From Firmicutes bacterium CAG:124 (GTDB lineage Bacteria > Bacillota > Clostridia > Oscillospirales > Oscillospiraceae): DNA of 25,126 bases. The position numbers and the translations under genes were made by a program. This document shows, piece after piece, positions 8,901 to 16,021 of this stretch. The stretch lies in contig HF990592.1 in the NCBI GenBank assembly GCA_000432135.1, positions 31,791 to 56,916 on the forward strand, read 5' to 3'. Position 1 is the first letter of the stretch. Each line of letters opens with the position of its first letter. A model generated the notes under the pieces. The model saw nothing but the letters and a program-made list of their open reading frames with translations, was not told the DNA's origin and searched no databases.

Positions 8901-9119
8901 CTATTTACTTCTCCATGTGATCCTTCCTCTGGTCAGATCGTACGGCGACATTTGCACCGTGACCTTATCACCGGGCAGGATCTTGATAAAGTTCATCCGG
9001 AGCTTGCCGGAAATGTGTGCCAGAATGGTGTGCCCGCCGCCGATATCGACGGAGAACATGGCATTCGGCAGTGCATCGGTAACGATGCCCTCAAGTTCGA
9101 TTACGTCGTCTTTTGCCAA
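8901..9119 (-). CDS. infA: Translation initiation factor IF-1
   Basis: 72 residues in the preferred reading, beginning (M)AKDDVIELEG; a single OB-fold S1-type protein that binds the 30S A site during initiation. The conserved GHTILAHISGKLRMNFIKI...GDKVTVQMSPYDLTRGRITWR is intact. There is no ATG: TTG codons exist at 9125 and 9119 in the same frame. The second is preferred because it gives the canonical N-terminus and places the AGGGGG site 10 nt upstream; the first would have only 4 nt spacing and add two residues. It follows the KOW gene almost without gap, suggesting translational coupling. Confidence 0.95.
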   Translation of the reverse strand: MAKDDVIELEGIVTDALPNAMFSVDIGGGHTILAHISGKLRMNFIKILPGDKVTVQMSPYDLTRGRITWRSK

Positions 9120-9125
9120 GATCAA

Positions 9126-9410
9126 TTAACCCCCTTGGTTTTGACTTTGTTTTTGGCCGAAGCTGGCCAATTCTTTTCGTAATTCGCTATTGAGTACCTT
9201 CTCGCCGTTGCGAATTTTCTCGGCGATTCGTGACTCCGTCCGAGGTATCTGTTCAATATGCTTGCGCTTTTTGCGCTTTGGCTTCTCCAGCCTGCGGCTC
9301 TTGCCGTCGGCGAGATAGACATACTGCTCATCCGCATCGATCACGTAGAACAGCTGGCCCTGATCCCGCCCGGCCTTTGAGACGACCAGGCTCGATTTGT
9401 CAACTTCCAT
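9126..9410 (-). CDS. KOW-domain RNA-binding protein (L14e/L6e/L27e-like)
   Basis: 94 residues. The N-terminal half (about 8-45, LVVSKAGRDQGQLFYVID) is a KOW motif, and a basic stretch (RRLEKPKRKKRKH) and a helical tail follow. It matches the small bacterial family related to archaeal/eukaryotic L14e, which is found at this exact spot between map and infA in many Firmicutes. Its ribosomal or RNA role is undetermined. The GAGGGA ribosome site overlaps the end of map, which stops 3 nt upstream; its own stop directly abuts the first possible infA start. Zinc ligands or catalytic motifs are absent. Confidence 0.88.
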   Translation of the reverse strand: MEVDKSSLVVSKAGRDQGQLFYVIDADEQYVYLADGKSRRLEKPKRKKRKHIEQIPRTESRIAEKIRNGEKVLNSELRKELASFGQKQSQNQGG

Positions 9411-9413
9411 AGC

Positions 9414-10169
9414 TTACAGTCCCTCAGTGACGGTGAGGATTTCCGGCTCGCCGTCGGTAATCAGAATCGAGTTTTCATAGTGCGCCGCGAGCTTGCCATC
9501 GGCAGTTACAGTCGTCCAACCGTCCTTCAGGACGCGCACATCGTACGTGCCCTGCGTGACCATCGGCTCGATTGCCAGGGTCATGCCTTTGACCATGCGC
9601 GGGCCTCTGCCGGGGGATCCGAAATTTGGGACCTCTGGTTCTTCGTGCATCTTTTCGCCGACGCCGTGCCCGACAAATGCGCGGACAACGCCAAATCCAT
9701 GGCTTTCCACATATGTCTGCACCGCATGGCCGATGTCGGAGATCCGGTTGCCCTGACGTGCAAATTTGATGCCCTCGTAAAAGCTCTGTTCTGTTACCGT
9801 AATGAGCTTCTGCGCCGTGGGGGAGATTGCCCCACACGCGAAAGTAGCGGCACAGTCACCAGTAAAACCGCCCCATGTCGCGCCTACGTCCACCGAGACG
9901 ATGTCGCCCTCCTTCAGCACCCGGTTGCCCGGAATGCCGTGGATGATGACCTCGTTGACGGAGATGCAGGTGCTGGCCGGGAAGCCCCCGTAGCCGAGGA
10001 ACGTCGGTTTTGCTCCCTGCGACAGGATAAATTCATATACCGCCTTGTCGATCTGTTTGGTCGTTACGCCAGGCCTTACCATTTCGCCTGCCAAAGCACG
10101 CGCTGCCGCGGTAATTTTACAGGCCTTGCGCATAATCACCAGTTCGCGCTCATTTTTTACTGGAATCAT
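9414..10169 (-). CDS. map: Type I methionine aminopeptidase
   Basis: 251 residues from the ATG at 10169. An upstream start at 10208 is open but lies inside adk and adds an unconserved extension, so it was rejected. The enzyme removes initiator methionine from nascent proteins. All metal ligands are seen: D94, D105, H168, E201 and E232, plus the substrate-binding H77. It lacks the N-terminal zinc extension, as expected for this class. It starts 1 nt after the adk stop and is followed 3 nt later by the KOW gene. Confidence 0.97.
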   Translation of the reverse strand: MIPVKNERELVIMRKACKITAAARALAGEMVRPGVTTKQIDKAVYEFILSQGAKPTFLGYGGFPASTCISVNEVIIHGIPGNRVLKEGDIVSVDVGATWGGFTGDCAATFACGAISPTAQKLITVTEQSFYEGIKFARQGNRISDIGHAVQTYVESHGFGVVRAFVGHGVGEKMHEEPEVPNFGSPGRGPRMVKGMTLAIEPMVTQGTYDVRVLKDGWTTVTADGKLAAHYENSILITDGEPEILTVTEGL

Positions 10170-10170
10170 G

Positions 10171-10803
10171 TTATTCACCCAATGCTGCCAGAATGTCTCT
10201 GGTCGCATATTCGATGGGCTGGTTGCCTTCCACCAGCTTGAGATTGCCGAGCTTCTTGTAGAAGTCCTTCAGCGGCTCTGTCTCGGCATGGAACACCTTG
10301 AGGCGGTTCTTGACCGTCTCCGGCGCATCGTCCTTGCGGACGGTGAGCGGTGCACCGCACAGATCGCAGACGCCGTCATGCTTCGGCGGGTTCGCAACGA
10401 TGTGGAAGCTTGCGCCGCAGCTGCCGCAGACGCGGCGGCCGGTCATGCGCGCTTCGATCACCTCGTCGGCGATCTCAATGGACACGACTGCGTCAAAATG
10501 GATGCCGGCCGCTTCGAGCGCCTCGGCCTGCGGGATCGTGCGGGGGACTCCATCGAGGATGAAGCCGTTCGCACAATCCGCGCGGGCGACCCGTTCGCGG
10601 ACGATGCCGATGATGACATCGTCCGGAACGAGCTTGCCAGCGTCCATGAAGCTCTTGGCCTTCAGGCCAGTCTCGGTTCCGTTTTTGATCGCTTCGCGAA
10701 GAATGTTGCCGGTGGAAATGGTGGGGATGTTCAGCTTCTTGCTGATGATCTCCGCCTGTGTGCCTTTTCCGGCACCGGGAGCACCCAAAAGAATCAGCTT
10801 CAT
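10171..10803 (-). CDS. adk: Adenylate kinase (zinc-containing long form)
   Basis: 210 residues from the ATG at 10803, which has a GGAGGA site 7 nt upstream; the earlier TTG at 10818 abuts the secY stop and was rejected. It catalyses ATP + AMP = 2 ADP. The P-loop GAPGAGKGT is at 7-15. The LID domain carries the four zinc cysteines C126, C129, C146 and C149. DGVPRT (84-89) stands where DGFPRT is usual, a mild substitution. It sits between secY and map, the standard Gram-positive order. Confidence 0.97.
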   Translation of the reverse strand: MKLILLGAPGAGKGTQAEIISKKLNIPTISTGNILREAIKNGTETGLKAKSFMDAGKLVPDDVIIGIVRERVARADCANGFILDGVPRTIPQAEALEAAGIHFDAVVSIEIADEVIEARMTGRRVCGSCGASFHIVANPPKHDGVCDLCGAPLTVRKDDAPETVKNRLKVFHAETEPLKDFYKKLGNLKLVEGNQPIEYATRDILAALGE

Positions 10804-10818
10804 AGCATCTTCCTCCAA

Positions 10819-12105
10819 TTACTCCAGGAAGCCTTTGTAGTGACGCATCAGCATCTGGGCCTCGAGGCTCTTGACCGTCTCAAGCGCAACGCCGACGACG
10901 ATGATGACGGACGTGCCGCCCACCGCGAGGGAGGTGTTCTTGATGATGATGCCGGCGATGATCGGCAGGATCGCGACGATCGCCAGATACAGAGCGCCAA
11001 AGAGCGTGATCTTGTTGATAACCTTCAGGATGAAGTCCGAGGTCGGCTTGCCCGGGCGGAAGCCGGGGATGAAGCCGCCGTTCTTCTTGAGGTTATTGGC
11101 GATTTCGATCGGGTTGAACTGAATCGTTGCATAGAAGTAGCTGAACGCAATGATCAGCAGGAAGTAGCAGACGATGTAGAACGCGCTCTTCGTGTCGAAG
11201 ATATAGGTGTTCATCCACGTCCAGAAGGAACTGCTGCCGGTGCCGGTGAACGCGATGATCGTCGCGGGCAGAGTCGCAATGGACTGTGCGAAGATGATCG
11301 GCAGAACGCCGGACATGTTGACCTTGATCGGCAGGAACGTGCTCTGACCGCCGTACATCTTGCGTCCGACCACGCGCTTGGCGTACTGGACGGGGATTCT
11401 GCGTTCGGAGTTCGTGATGAACACGATGAATACAACGATCAACAGCATACCGATCACCAGCAGGATCGCGGTGTACCACTTGATCGCGCCGGAGGCCAGC
11501 GAGGAGACGAGCGTGCTGATGAGCGACGGGATACGGGAAATGATACCTGCGAACAGGATCATCGAGATGCCGTTGCCGATGCCGAACTGGTCAATCTGCT
11601 CGCCCATCCACATCAGGAAGGACGCGCCGGCCATGAAGGTCACGACGATGACAAGGCCTGCAAGGAAGCCGGTCTCGTTGAGCAGGTTGTAGTTCTTGAG
11701 CATCACATAGTAGGCAAAGCCCATCAGAAGAGCAAGGCCGACCGTGGTGTAGCGGGTGATGCGCTGGATCTTCTTCTGGCCTTCTTCGCCGCCCTCCTTG
11801 GCAAGACGCTCAAGGGCAGGAATGGCGATGGCAAGAAGTTCAATGATAATGGATGCGTTGATATACGGCTGGATACCGATGGCGAAGATCGTCGCCTGCG
11901 AGAACGCAGAACCGGACATCGCGTTATACAGGCCCAGAACCGTATCGGACAACTGCTGCGAGAAATAGGTCGTGAGCTCTGCTACGTTAACATAGGGAAC
12001 GGGAACGCAGGCGCCCAGACGATAGATCAAAAGGACAAACAGCGTAAAGAGGATCTTCTTGCGAAGTTCGGGGATCTTCCACGCGTTACGGAGTGTTGTA
12101 AACAC
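10819..12105 (-). CDS. secY: Preprotein translocase subunit SecY
   Basis: 428 residues with about ten hydrophobic segments, the pore subunit of the Sec translocon. Family signatures AIGIQPYINASIIIELL (75-91) and GIGNGIS (175-181) are present. The gene starts with GTG at 12105, directly abutting the rplO stop; the GAGGTGG site within the end of rplO and the conserved MF.TLRNAWKIPELRKKILFT N-terminus support this start. Coupled expression with ribosomal proteins places the channel in proportion to ribosomes. Confidence 0.98.
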   Translation of the reverse strand: MFTTLRNAWKIPELRKKILFTLFVLLIYRLGACVPVPYVNVAELTTYFSQQLSDTVLGLYNAMSGSAFSQATIFAIGIQPYINASIIIELLAIAIPALERLAKEGGEEGQKKIQRITRYTTVGLALLMGFAYYVMLKNYNLLNETGFLAGLVIVVTFMAGASFLMWMGEQIDQFGIGNGISMILFAGIISRIPSLISTLVSSLASGAIKWYTAILLVIGMLLIVVFIVFITNSERRIPVQYAKRVVGRKMYGGQSTFLPIKVNMSGVLPIIFAQSIATLPATIIAFTGTGSSSFWTWMNTYIFDTKSAFYIVCYFLLIIAFSYFYATIQFNPIEIANNLKKNGGFIPGFRPGKPTSDFILKVINKITLFGALYLAIVAILPIIAGIIIKNTSLAVGGTSVIIVVGVALETVKSLEAQMLMRHYKGFLE

Positions 12106-12546
12106 TTACACCACCTCGGCCTTTCCGCCCGCCTTTTCGATTTTTTCCTTGGCAGACTCCGAGAAGGCAGCAGCCTTCACGGTGACCTTCTTGGAAACGC
12201 TGCCGTTGCCAAGAACCTTCAGACCGTACTTGCAATCGTGCAGAATGCCTTTTTCAATCAGAGCAGCCGCGTCAACGACCGCACCGTCTTCAAACTTGTT
12301 GAGAACCGCGACGTTCACAGCCGTCAGGGGCTCAGCGAAGATGTTGTTGAAACCGCGCTTCGGGATGCGGCGAGCCAGAGGCATCTGGCCGCCTTCAAAG
12401 CCGATGCGGAGTTTGCCGCCCGAACGAGCCTTCTGGCCCTTGTGTCCGCGGCCTGCGGTCTTGCCGTTGCCAGTGCCGGTGCCACGGCCCTTGCGCTTAT
12501 TCACATGGGTAGAACCCATAACCGGAGCAAGTTCATGTAAATTCAT
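12106..12546 (-). CDS. rplO: 50S ribosomal protein L15
   Basis: 146 residues. The extended glycine/arginine-rich N-terminus (KGRGTGTGNGKTAGRGHKGQ) that threads into 23S rRNA and the globular C-terminal domain are both present. It ends with TAA immediately before the secY GTG start. The preceding rpmD is 13 nt upstream, the usual rpmD-rplO-secY order. Confidence 0.98.
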   Translation of the reverse strand: MNLHELAPVMGSTHVNKRKGRGTGTGNGKTAGRGHKGQKARSGGKLRIGFEGGQMPLARRIPKRGFNNIFAEPLTAVNVAVLNKFEDGAVVDAAALIEKGILHDCKYGLKVLGNGSVSKKVTVKAAAFSESAKEKIEKAGGKAEVV

Positions 12547-12559
12547 CTACTTGTCCTCC

Positions 12560-12742
12560 TTATTGTTCTTCCGTGACCTGCAGCAGATAGCCGATCTTTG
12601 CGATCTTGCCGCGAGTCTGGGTGTTGTCAGGCTGAACAGTTTCCTGACCGATCTTGCGCAGACCGAGGGAATGCGCGGTCGCAATGTGCTTTTCAAGACG
12701 GCCGTTCAGGCTCTTGACAAGCTTAATTCTAAGATTCGCCAT
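12560..12742 (-). CDS. rpmD: 50S ribosomal protein L30
   Basis: 60 residues, standard length for bacterial L30. LRIKLVKSLNGRLEKHIATAHSLGLRKIGQ is the conserved ferredoxin-like fold core. It lies between rpsE (12 nt) and rplO (13 nt). Confidence 0.97.
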   Translation of the reverse strand: MANLRIKLVKSLNGRLEKHIATAHSLGLRKIGQETVQPDNTQTRGKIAKIGYLLQVTEEQ

Positions 12743-12754
12743 TTTGAGCCCTCC

Positions 12755-13273
12755 TTAACCGACGATGTCTTCCACGTTCTTGCCTCTGATGCGCGCAACT
12801 TCCGCTGCGTCGCGCAGAGAGGTCAGACCCTGCATCGTTGCCTTGACAACGTTCTGCGGGTTGTTCGAGCGCAGGCACTTTGCACGAATGTTGGAAATGC
12901 CGACTGCTTCCATGACAGCACGGACAGCGCCGCCGGCGATGATGCCGGTGCCTTCGGGAGCCGGCTTCAGCATGACGCGGCCAGCACCGAATTCGCCGAT
13001 GATGTCGTGCGGAATCGTGGTGCCTTCGAGCGTGATCTTGACCATGTTCTTCTTCGCGTCAGCAATGCCCTTCAGGATTGCTTCGGAAACTTCAGCGGCT
13101 TTGCCGAGGCCGTAGCCAACGGTGCCCTTGCCGTCGCCGACAACAACCAGAGCGGAGAACTTCATGACACGGCCGCCCTTGACGGTCTTGGAAACGCGGT
13201 TCAGGTAAACGACCTTTTCGATCATTTCCGGGCCATTGTCTTCCTTGGGTGCGCGATCTCTATTGTAAGCCAT
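12755..13273 (-). CDS. rpsE: 30S ribosomal protein S5
   Basis: 172 residues. The double-stranded-RNA-binding-like N-terminal domain (VYLNRVSKTVKGGRVMKFSALVVVGD) and the C-terminal domain (GGAVRAVMEAVGISNIRAKCLRS) are present. S5 helps shape the mRNA entry channel and affects decoding accuracy. Position between rplR and rpmD is canonical, with 17 and 12 nt gaps. Confidence 0.98.
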   Translation of the reverse strand: MAYNRDRAPKEDNGPEMIEKVVYLNRVSKTVKGGRVMKFSALVVVGDGKGTVGYGLGKAAEVSEAILKGIADAKKNMVKITLEGTTIPHDIIGEFGAGRVMLKPAPEGTGIIAGGAVRAVMEAVGISNIRAKCLRSNNPQNVVKATMQGLTSLRDAAEVARIRGKNVEDIVG

Positions 13274-13290
13274 TGTTCATCCTCCTCCGA

Positions 13291-13650
13291 TTAGAATTCC
13301 AGGCCGCCTTCACGGGCGCCTTCGGCAAGCTCTGCCACACGACCATGGTAGATATAACCGCCACGATCGAACACGACAGTGTCGATGCCCTTTGCCTTGG
13401 CGCGTTCTGCAACCAGCTTGCCGACCTTGCGGGCAGCTTCCTTGTTGCCGGTGGCGCCTTCGAAATCCTTCTCATTGGAAGCGGCGGCAGCGAGCGTAAC
13501 GCCGCTCACGTCGTCAATGATCTGTGCGTAGATGTTGGCGTTGCTGCGGTAGACGTTCAGGCGGGGCCGTTCGGGCGTGCCGGAGATCTTACCGCGAACG
13601 CGGGTATGACGCTTCATACGCTGAGCGTTCTTATCAAATGTTTTCACCAT
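13291..13650 (-). CDS. rplR: 50S ribosomal protein L18
   Basis: 119 residues. RHTRVRGKISGTPERPRLNVYRS near the start and FDRGGYIYHGRVAELAEGAREGGL at the end are typical of L18, which carries 5S rRNA to the large subunit with L5. Gaps of 17 nt on both sides fit the operon. Confidence 0.98.
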   Translation of the reverse strand: MVKTFDKNAQRMKRHTRVRGKISGTPERPRLNVYRSNANIYAQIIDDVSGVTLAAAASNEKDFEGATGNKEAARKVGKLVAERAKAKGIDTVVFDRGGYIYHGRVAELAEGAREGGLEF

Positions 13651-13667
13651 AATGGCACACCTCCTAA

Positions 13668-14213
13668 TTACTTCTTACCGCCGGCCTTGCCCTCTTTGTG
13701 GCGAATGGTCTCAGTGGCGTACTTGATACCCTTGCCCTTGTAAGGCTCGGGAGGTCTCTTGCCTCTGACGTTCGCTGCAAACTGGCCGACCTTCTGCTTG
13801 TCGATGCCGTTGATGACGACCTTGTTGGGAGCCGGGACATCGATCGTGATGCCGTCGATCTCTTCCATGGTGACAAGGTGGGAATAGCCGAGGTTCATAA
13901 CGAGCTTGTTGCCTTCCTTGCTGGCCTTGTAGCCAACGCCGTTGATCTCGAGCTCTTTTTTGAAGCCATCGGTCACGCCGACGACCATGTCATGGATCAG
14001 GCTGCGGGTCAGGCCGTGCAGGCTCTTGTGCAGCTTATCCTCGGACGGGCGGCCGACATGGATCACATTGCCTTCGACCTTGATGATCATCTCCGGGCGC
14101 ATCGTCTGAGTCAGTGTGCCCTTGGGGCCCTTTACGGTAACGACGTTCGGCTCCGCGATGGAAACCTCGACGCCTGCGGGGATGGTAACGGGCATTCTGC
14201 CAATTCTAGACAT
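13668..14213 (-). CDS. rplF: 50S ribosomal protein L6
   Basis: 181 residues. It starts MSRIGRMPVTIPAGVEV and carries two repeated L6 folds, ending in the signature GQFAANVRGKRPPEPYKGKGIKY. L6 lies near the GTPase-associated centre and sarcin-ricin loop. It follows rpsH by 15 nt. Confidence 0.98.
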   Translation of the reverse strand: MSRIGRMPVTIPAGVEVSIAEPNVVTVKGPKGTLTQTMRPEMIIKVEGNVIHVGRPSEDKLHKSLHGLTRSLIHDMVVGVTDGFKKELEINGVGYKASKEGNKLVMNLGYSHLVTMEEIDGITIDVPAPNKVVINGIDKQKVGQFAANVRGKRPPEPYKGKGIKYATETIRHKEGKAGGKK

Positions 14214-14228
14214 TGTTCAATACCCTCC

Positions 14229-14627
14229 TTACCATACGAATGCCAGGACTTCGCCGCCGACATGGTTCGCACGCGCTGCCTTGTCGGTCATGACGCCCTT
14301 GGACGTGGAAATAATTGCGATGCCGAGACCCTTCAGGACTCTGGGCAGCTCGTCAGCACCGGCGTAGACACGCAGGCCGGGCTTGGAGACGCGGCGCAGG
14401 CCGCTGATGACCTTTTCCTTGCCGGCAAGGTACTTCAGCTGGATGCGGATGACGCCCTGGGTGCCGTCCTCGACGACTTCGTAGCTCTTGATGTAGCCTT
14501 CGTCGAGCAGGATCTTTGCGATGGCCTTCTTCAGGTTGGAAGCGGGCACATCAACGGACTCGTGCTTTGCCGTGTTTGCATTGCGGATGCGCGTCAGCAT
14601 ATCGGCAACGGGATCAGTGATTTGCAT
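14229..14627 (-). CDS. rpsH: 30S ribosomal protein S8
   Basis: 132 residues. DPVADMLTRIRNANTAKHESVDVPAS and the C-terminal STSKGVMTDKAARANHVGGEVLAFVW are the S8 signatures. It binds the central domain of 16S rRNA. In E. coli S8 represses the spc operon at a site in the mRNA; no such site was identified here. The ribosome site TAGGAGG is close to the ATG. Unusually, 315 nt separate it from rpsN (see the spacer entries), so it depends on read-through of that block. Confidence 0.98.
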   Translation of the reverse strand: MQITDPVADMLTRIRNANTAKHESVDVPASNLKKAIAKILLDEGYIKSYEVVEDGTQGVIRIQLKYLAGKEKVISGLRRVSKPGLRVYAGADELPRVLKGLGIAIISTSKGVMTDKAARANHVGGEVLAFVW

Positions 14628-14747
14628 GGTTTGTTCCTCCTAGTTTGAAGTTACCGCATTGCGGTTTTGGTGGCGAGGTATCACGACTAATCCTTGCTGC
14701 CGGCCGGAGCCGACCCGATTAACCGTGACCTTTCGTCATCCATACTT

Positions 14748-14785
14748 TTATCGTTGGAGGGCGGCTCCCGCCGCCCTGGCGATAA
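14748..14785. repeat. GC-rich hairpin in the rpsN-rpsH spacer
   Basis: A perfect 8-bp inner stem (14758-14765 with 14770-14777, AGGGCGGC/GCCGCCCT) closes a 4-nt loop. After a small internal loop, TTATCG (14748-14753) pairs with CGATAA (14780-14785). There is no T-tract on the minus strand beside it, so it is not a typical terminator. Confidence 0.7.
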
Positions 14786-14811
14786 CAAAGAAAGTTGCAG
14801 GCTTTCGCCCT

Positions 14812-14859
14812 TCTTCACTTCCCCGCTCTCTCAGTCTTCTGAGGGCAGATTGGTGAAGA
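14812..14859. repeat. Nested hairpin in the rpsN-rpsH spacer
   Basis: TCTTCAC (14812-14818) and GTGAAGA (14853-14859) form a 7-bp outer stem, with an inner CTCAG (14830-14834)/CTGAG (14839-14843) hairpin between them. Confidence 0.6.
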
Positions 14860-14939
14860 TTTTCGTGCAAGGCAAGGTCTGAGTGCGCCGGCGTACTTTG
14901 TGTACGCCAAGCGCTCAGAAACGCAGCATTGCGCGAAAA
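14860..14939. repeat. 80-nt imperfect palindrome next to the rpsN stop codon
   Basis: TTTTCGTGCAA (14860-14870) pairs with TTGCGCGAAAA (14929-14939) with one G-T pair. An inner arm starting CTGAG at 14879 and ending GGCGTAC at 14896 pairs with 14902-14918. The right edge lies 3 nt from the rpsN stop codon. The architecture resembles extragenic palindromic repeats. Confidence 0.65.
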
Positions 14940-14942
14940 GAT

Positions 14943-15128
14943 TTACCAAGACGCCTTGCGAACTCCGGGGATCTGGCCTTTATAGGCCAGCTCGCGGAAG
15001 CAGATACGGCAGACGCCGTAGTCACGCAGGTAAGCATGAGGACGGCCGCAGATCTTGCAGCGGTTATAGTAGCGGGTGGAGAACTTGGGTTCTTCCTTCT
15101 GCTTGAGAATCATTGCTTTTCTTGCCAT
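14943..15128 (-). CDS. rpsN: 30S ribosomal protein S14, type Z
   Basis: 61 residues, the short zinc-binding form. The zinc motif is C24/C27 (CKIC) with C40/C43 (CRIC), and the protein ends GQIPGVRKASW, as in intact members. It helps assemble the 30S head. It follows rplE after 16 nt. The stop is immediately followed by the structured spacer, but the coding sequence itself is complete. Confidence 0.97.
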   Translation of the reverse strand: MARKAMILKQKEEPKFSTRYYNRCKICGRPHAYLRDYGVCRICFRELAYKGQIPGVRKASW

Positions 15129-15144
15129 TACCGGTATCCTCCAA

Positions 15145-15684
15145 TCAAGCGTAGAACGGAGCGCCGACCATGGTCAGCAGCTCTTTGGCTTCTTCGTCGG
15201 TGGTCGCGGTGGTGCAGATGCAGATGTCCATGCCGCGGATCTTGTCGACCTTGTCGTACTCGATTTCCGGGAAGATCAGCTGTTCCTTGAGGCCGAAGGC
15301 GTAGTTGCCGCGGCCGTCGAAGGAGTTGGGGTTGATGCCGCGGAAGTCGCGGACACGGGGCAGAGCCACGTTGAACAGACGGTCGAGGAACTCCCACATA
15401 CGGTCGCCGCGGAGGGTGACCTTGACGCCGACAGTCTCGCCTTCACGGACCTTGAAGTTCGCGACGGACTTGCGGGCCTTGGTAGTGATGGGCTTCTGGC
15501 CGGTGATGGTGGCGATGTCCTTGCAGATGGCTTCGATTTCCTTGGCGTTGCCCTTGGATTCGCCGCAGCCAACGTTGACGATGACCTTGCTCAGCTTCGG
15601 GATCTGCATCACGGACTTATACTGGAACTTGTTCATGAGGGCGGGAGCGATCTCTTCGGTATACTTAACTTTCAGTCTGGCCAT
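15145..15684 (-). CDS. rplE: 50S ribosomal protein L5
   Basis: 179 residues. IPKLSKVIVNVGCGE, GRGNYAFGLKEQLIFPEIEYDK and IRGMDICICTTATTDEEAKELL are the L5 signature blocks. L5 binds 5S rRNA and touches P-site tRNA. The position between rplX and rpsN is canonical. Confidence 0.98.
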   Translation of the reverse strand: MARLKVKYTEEIAPALMNKFQYKSVMQIPKLSKVIVNVGCGESKGNAKEIEAICKDIATITGQKPITTKARKSVANFKVREGETVGVKVTLRGDRMWEFLDRLFNVALPRVRDFRGINPNSFDGRGNYAFGLKEQLIFPEIEYDKVDKIRGMDICICTTATTDEEAKELLTMVGAPFYA

Positions 15685-15700
15685 GTTTCAATCCTCCCTC

Positions 15701-16006
15701 TCAAATCGTCTGGCCGCACTTCTTGCAGACGCGGACCTTCTTGCCGTCGGCGAGCTTGACAGCATGGCGGGTAGCCTTGCCGCACTTCGGGCAGACGAGC
15801 ATGACCTTGGAAGCGTACATCGGGATCTCGCGGTTGATAATGCCGCCCTGATCGCCCTGCTTCTTCGGCTTGACATGGCAGGTCGCGACGTTGACGCCTT
15901 CGACGACGACCTTACCGGCAGCGGGCATAGCCTCGAGGACCTTGCCCTTCTTGCCCTTGTCCTTGCCGGACAGGACAATAACGGTATCATTCTTCTTAAC
16001 GTTCAT
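15701..16006 (-). CDS. rplX: 50S ribosomal protein L24
   Basis: 101 residues. The KOW motif (about 5-32, DTVIVLSGKDKGKKGKVLE) binds 23S rRNA and starts large-subunit assembly. The C-terminus holds a CPKCG...CKKCG zinc-ribbon-like motif. Gaps of 15-16 nt on both sides. Confidence 0.98.
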   Translation of the reverse strand: MNVKKNDTVIVLSGKDKGKKGKVLEAMPAAGKVVVEGVNVATCHVKPKKQGDQGGIINREIPMYASKVMLVCPKCGKATRHAVKLADGKKVRVCKKCGQTI

Positions 16007-16021
16007 CTCTTGGTCCCCCTA

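Larger units (their letters stand above)
14628..14942. other. 315-nt hairpin-rich spacer inside the spc gene cluster
   Basis: No convincing gene is present: the open frames have no ribosome site or recognisable protein. At least three strong inverted repeats fill most of it (listed separately), plus a small ACCGC-ATT-GCGGT hairpin at 14653-14665. Neighbouring gene pairs are 12-18 nt apart, so this block looks like an insertion. No transposase is present; a miniature non-autonomous element or extragenic palindrome is the best guess. Confidence 0.6.

Noticed and set aside
9414..10208. A longer map reading starting at 10208 (13 extra residues)
   Set aside because: The extension lies within adk, is unlike Map N-termini, and the ATG at 10169 directly after the adk stop gives the family-standard start.
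10045..12540. Very long plus-strand open frame (831 codons) opposite adk, secY and rplO; similar long plus frames at 15305-17311 and 18170-19648
   Set aside because: They are mirror frames produced by strong G/C third-position bias of the minus-strand genes. They lack ribosome sites, show no protein family features and lie wholly antisense to certain genes.
14659..14882. Short plus-strand frames (about 60 codons) in the rpsN-rpsH spacer
   Set aside because: They start at TTG or ATG without ribosome sites and are explained by the inverted repeats; no recognisable protein.
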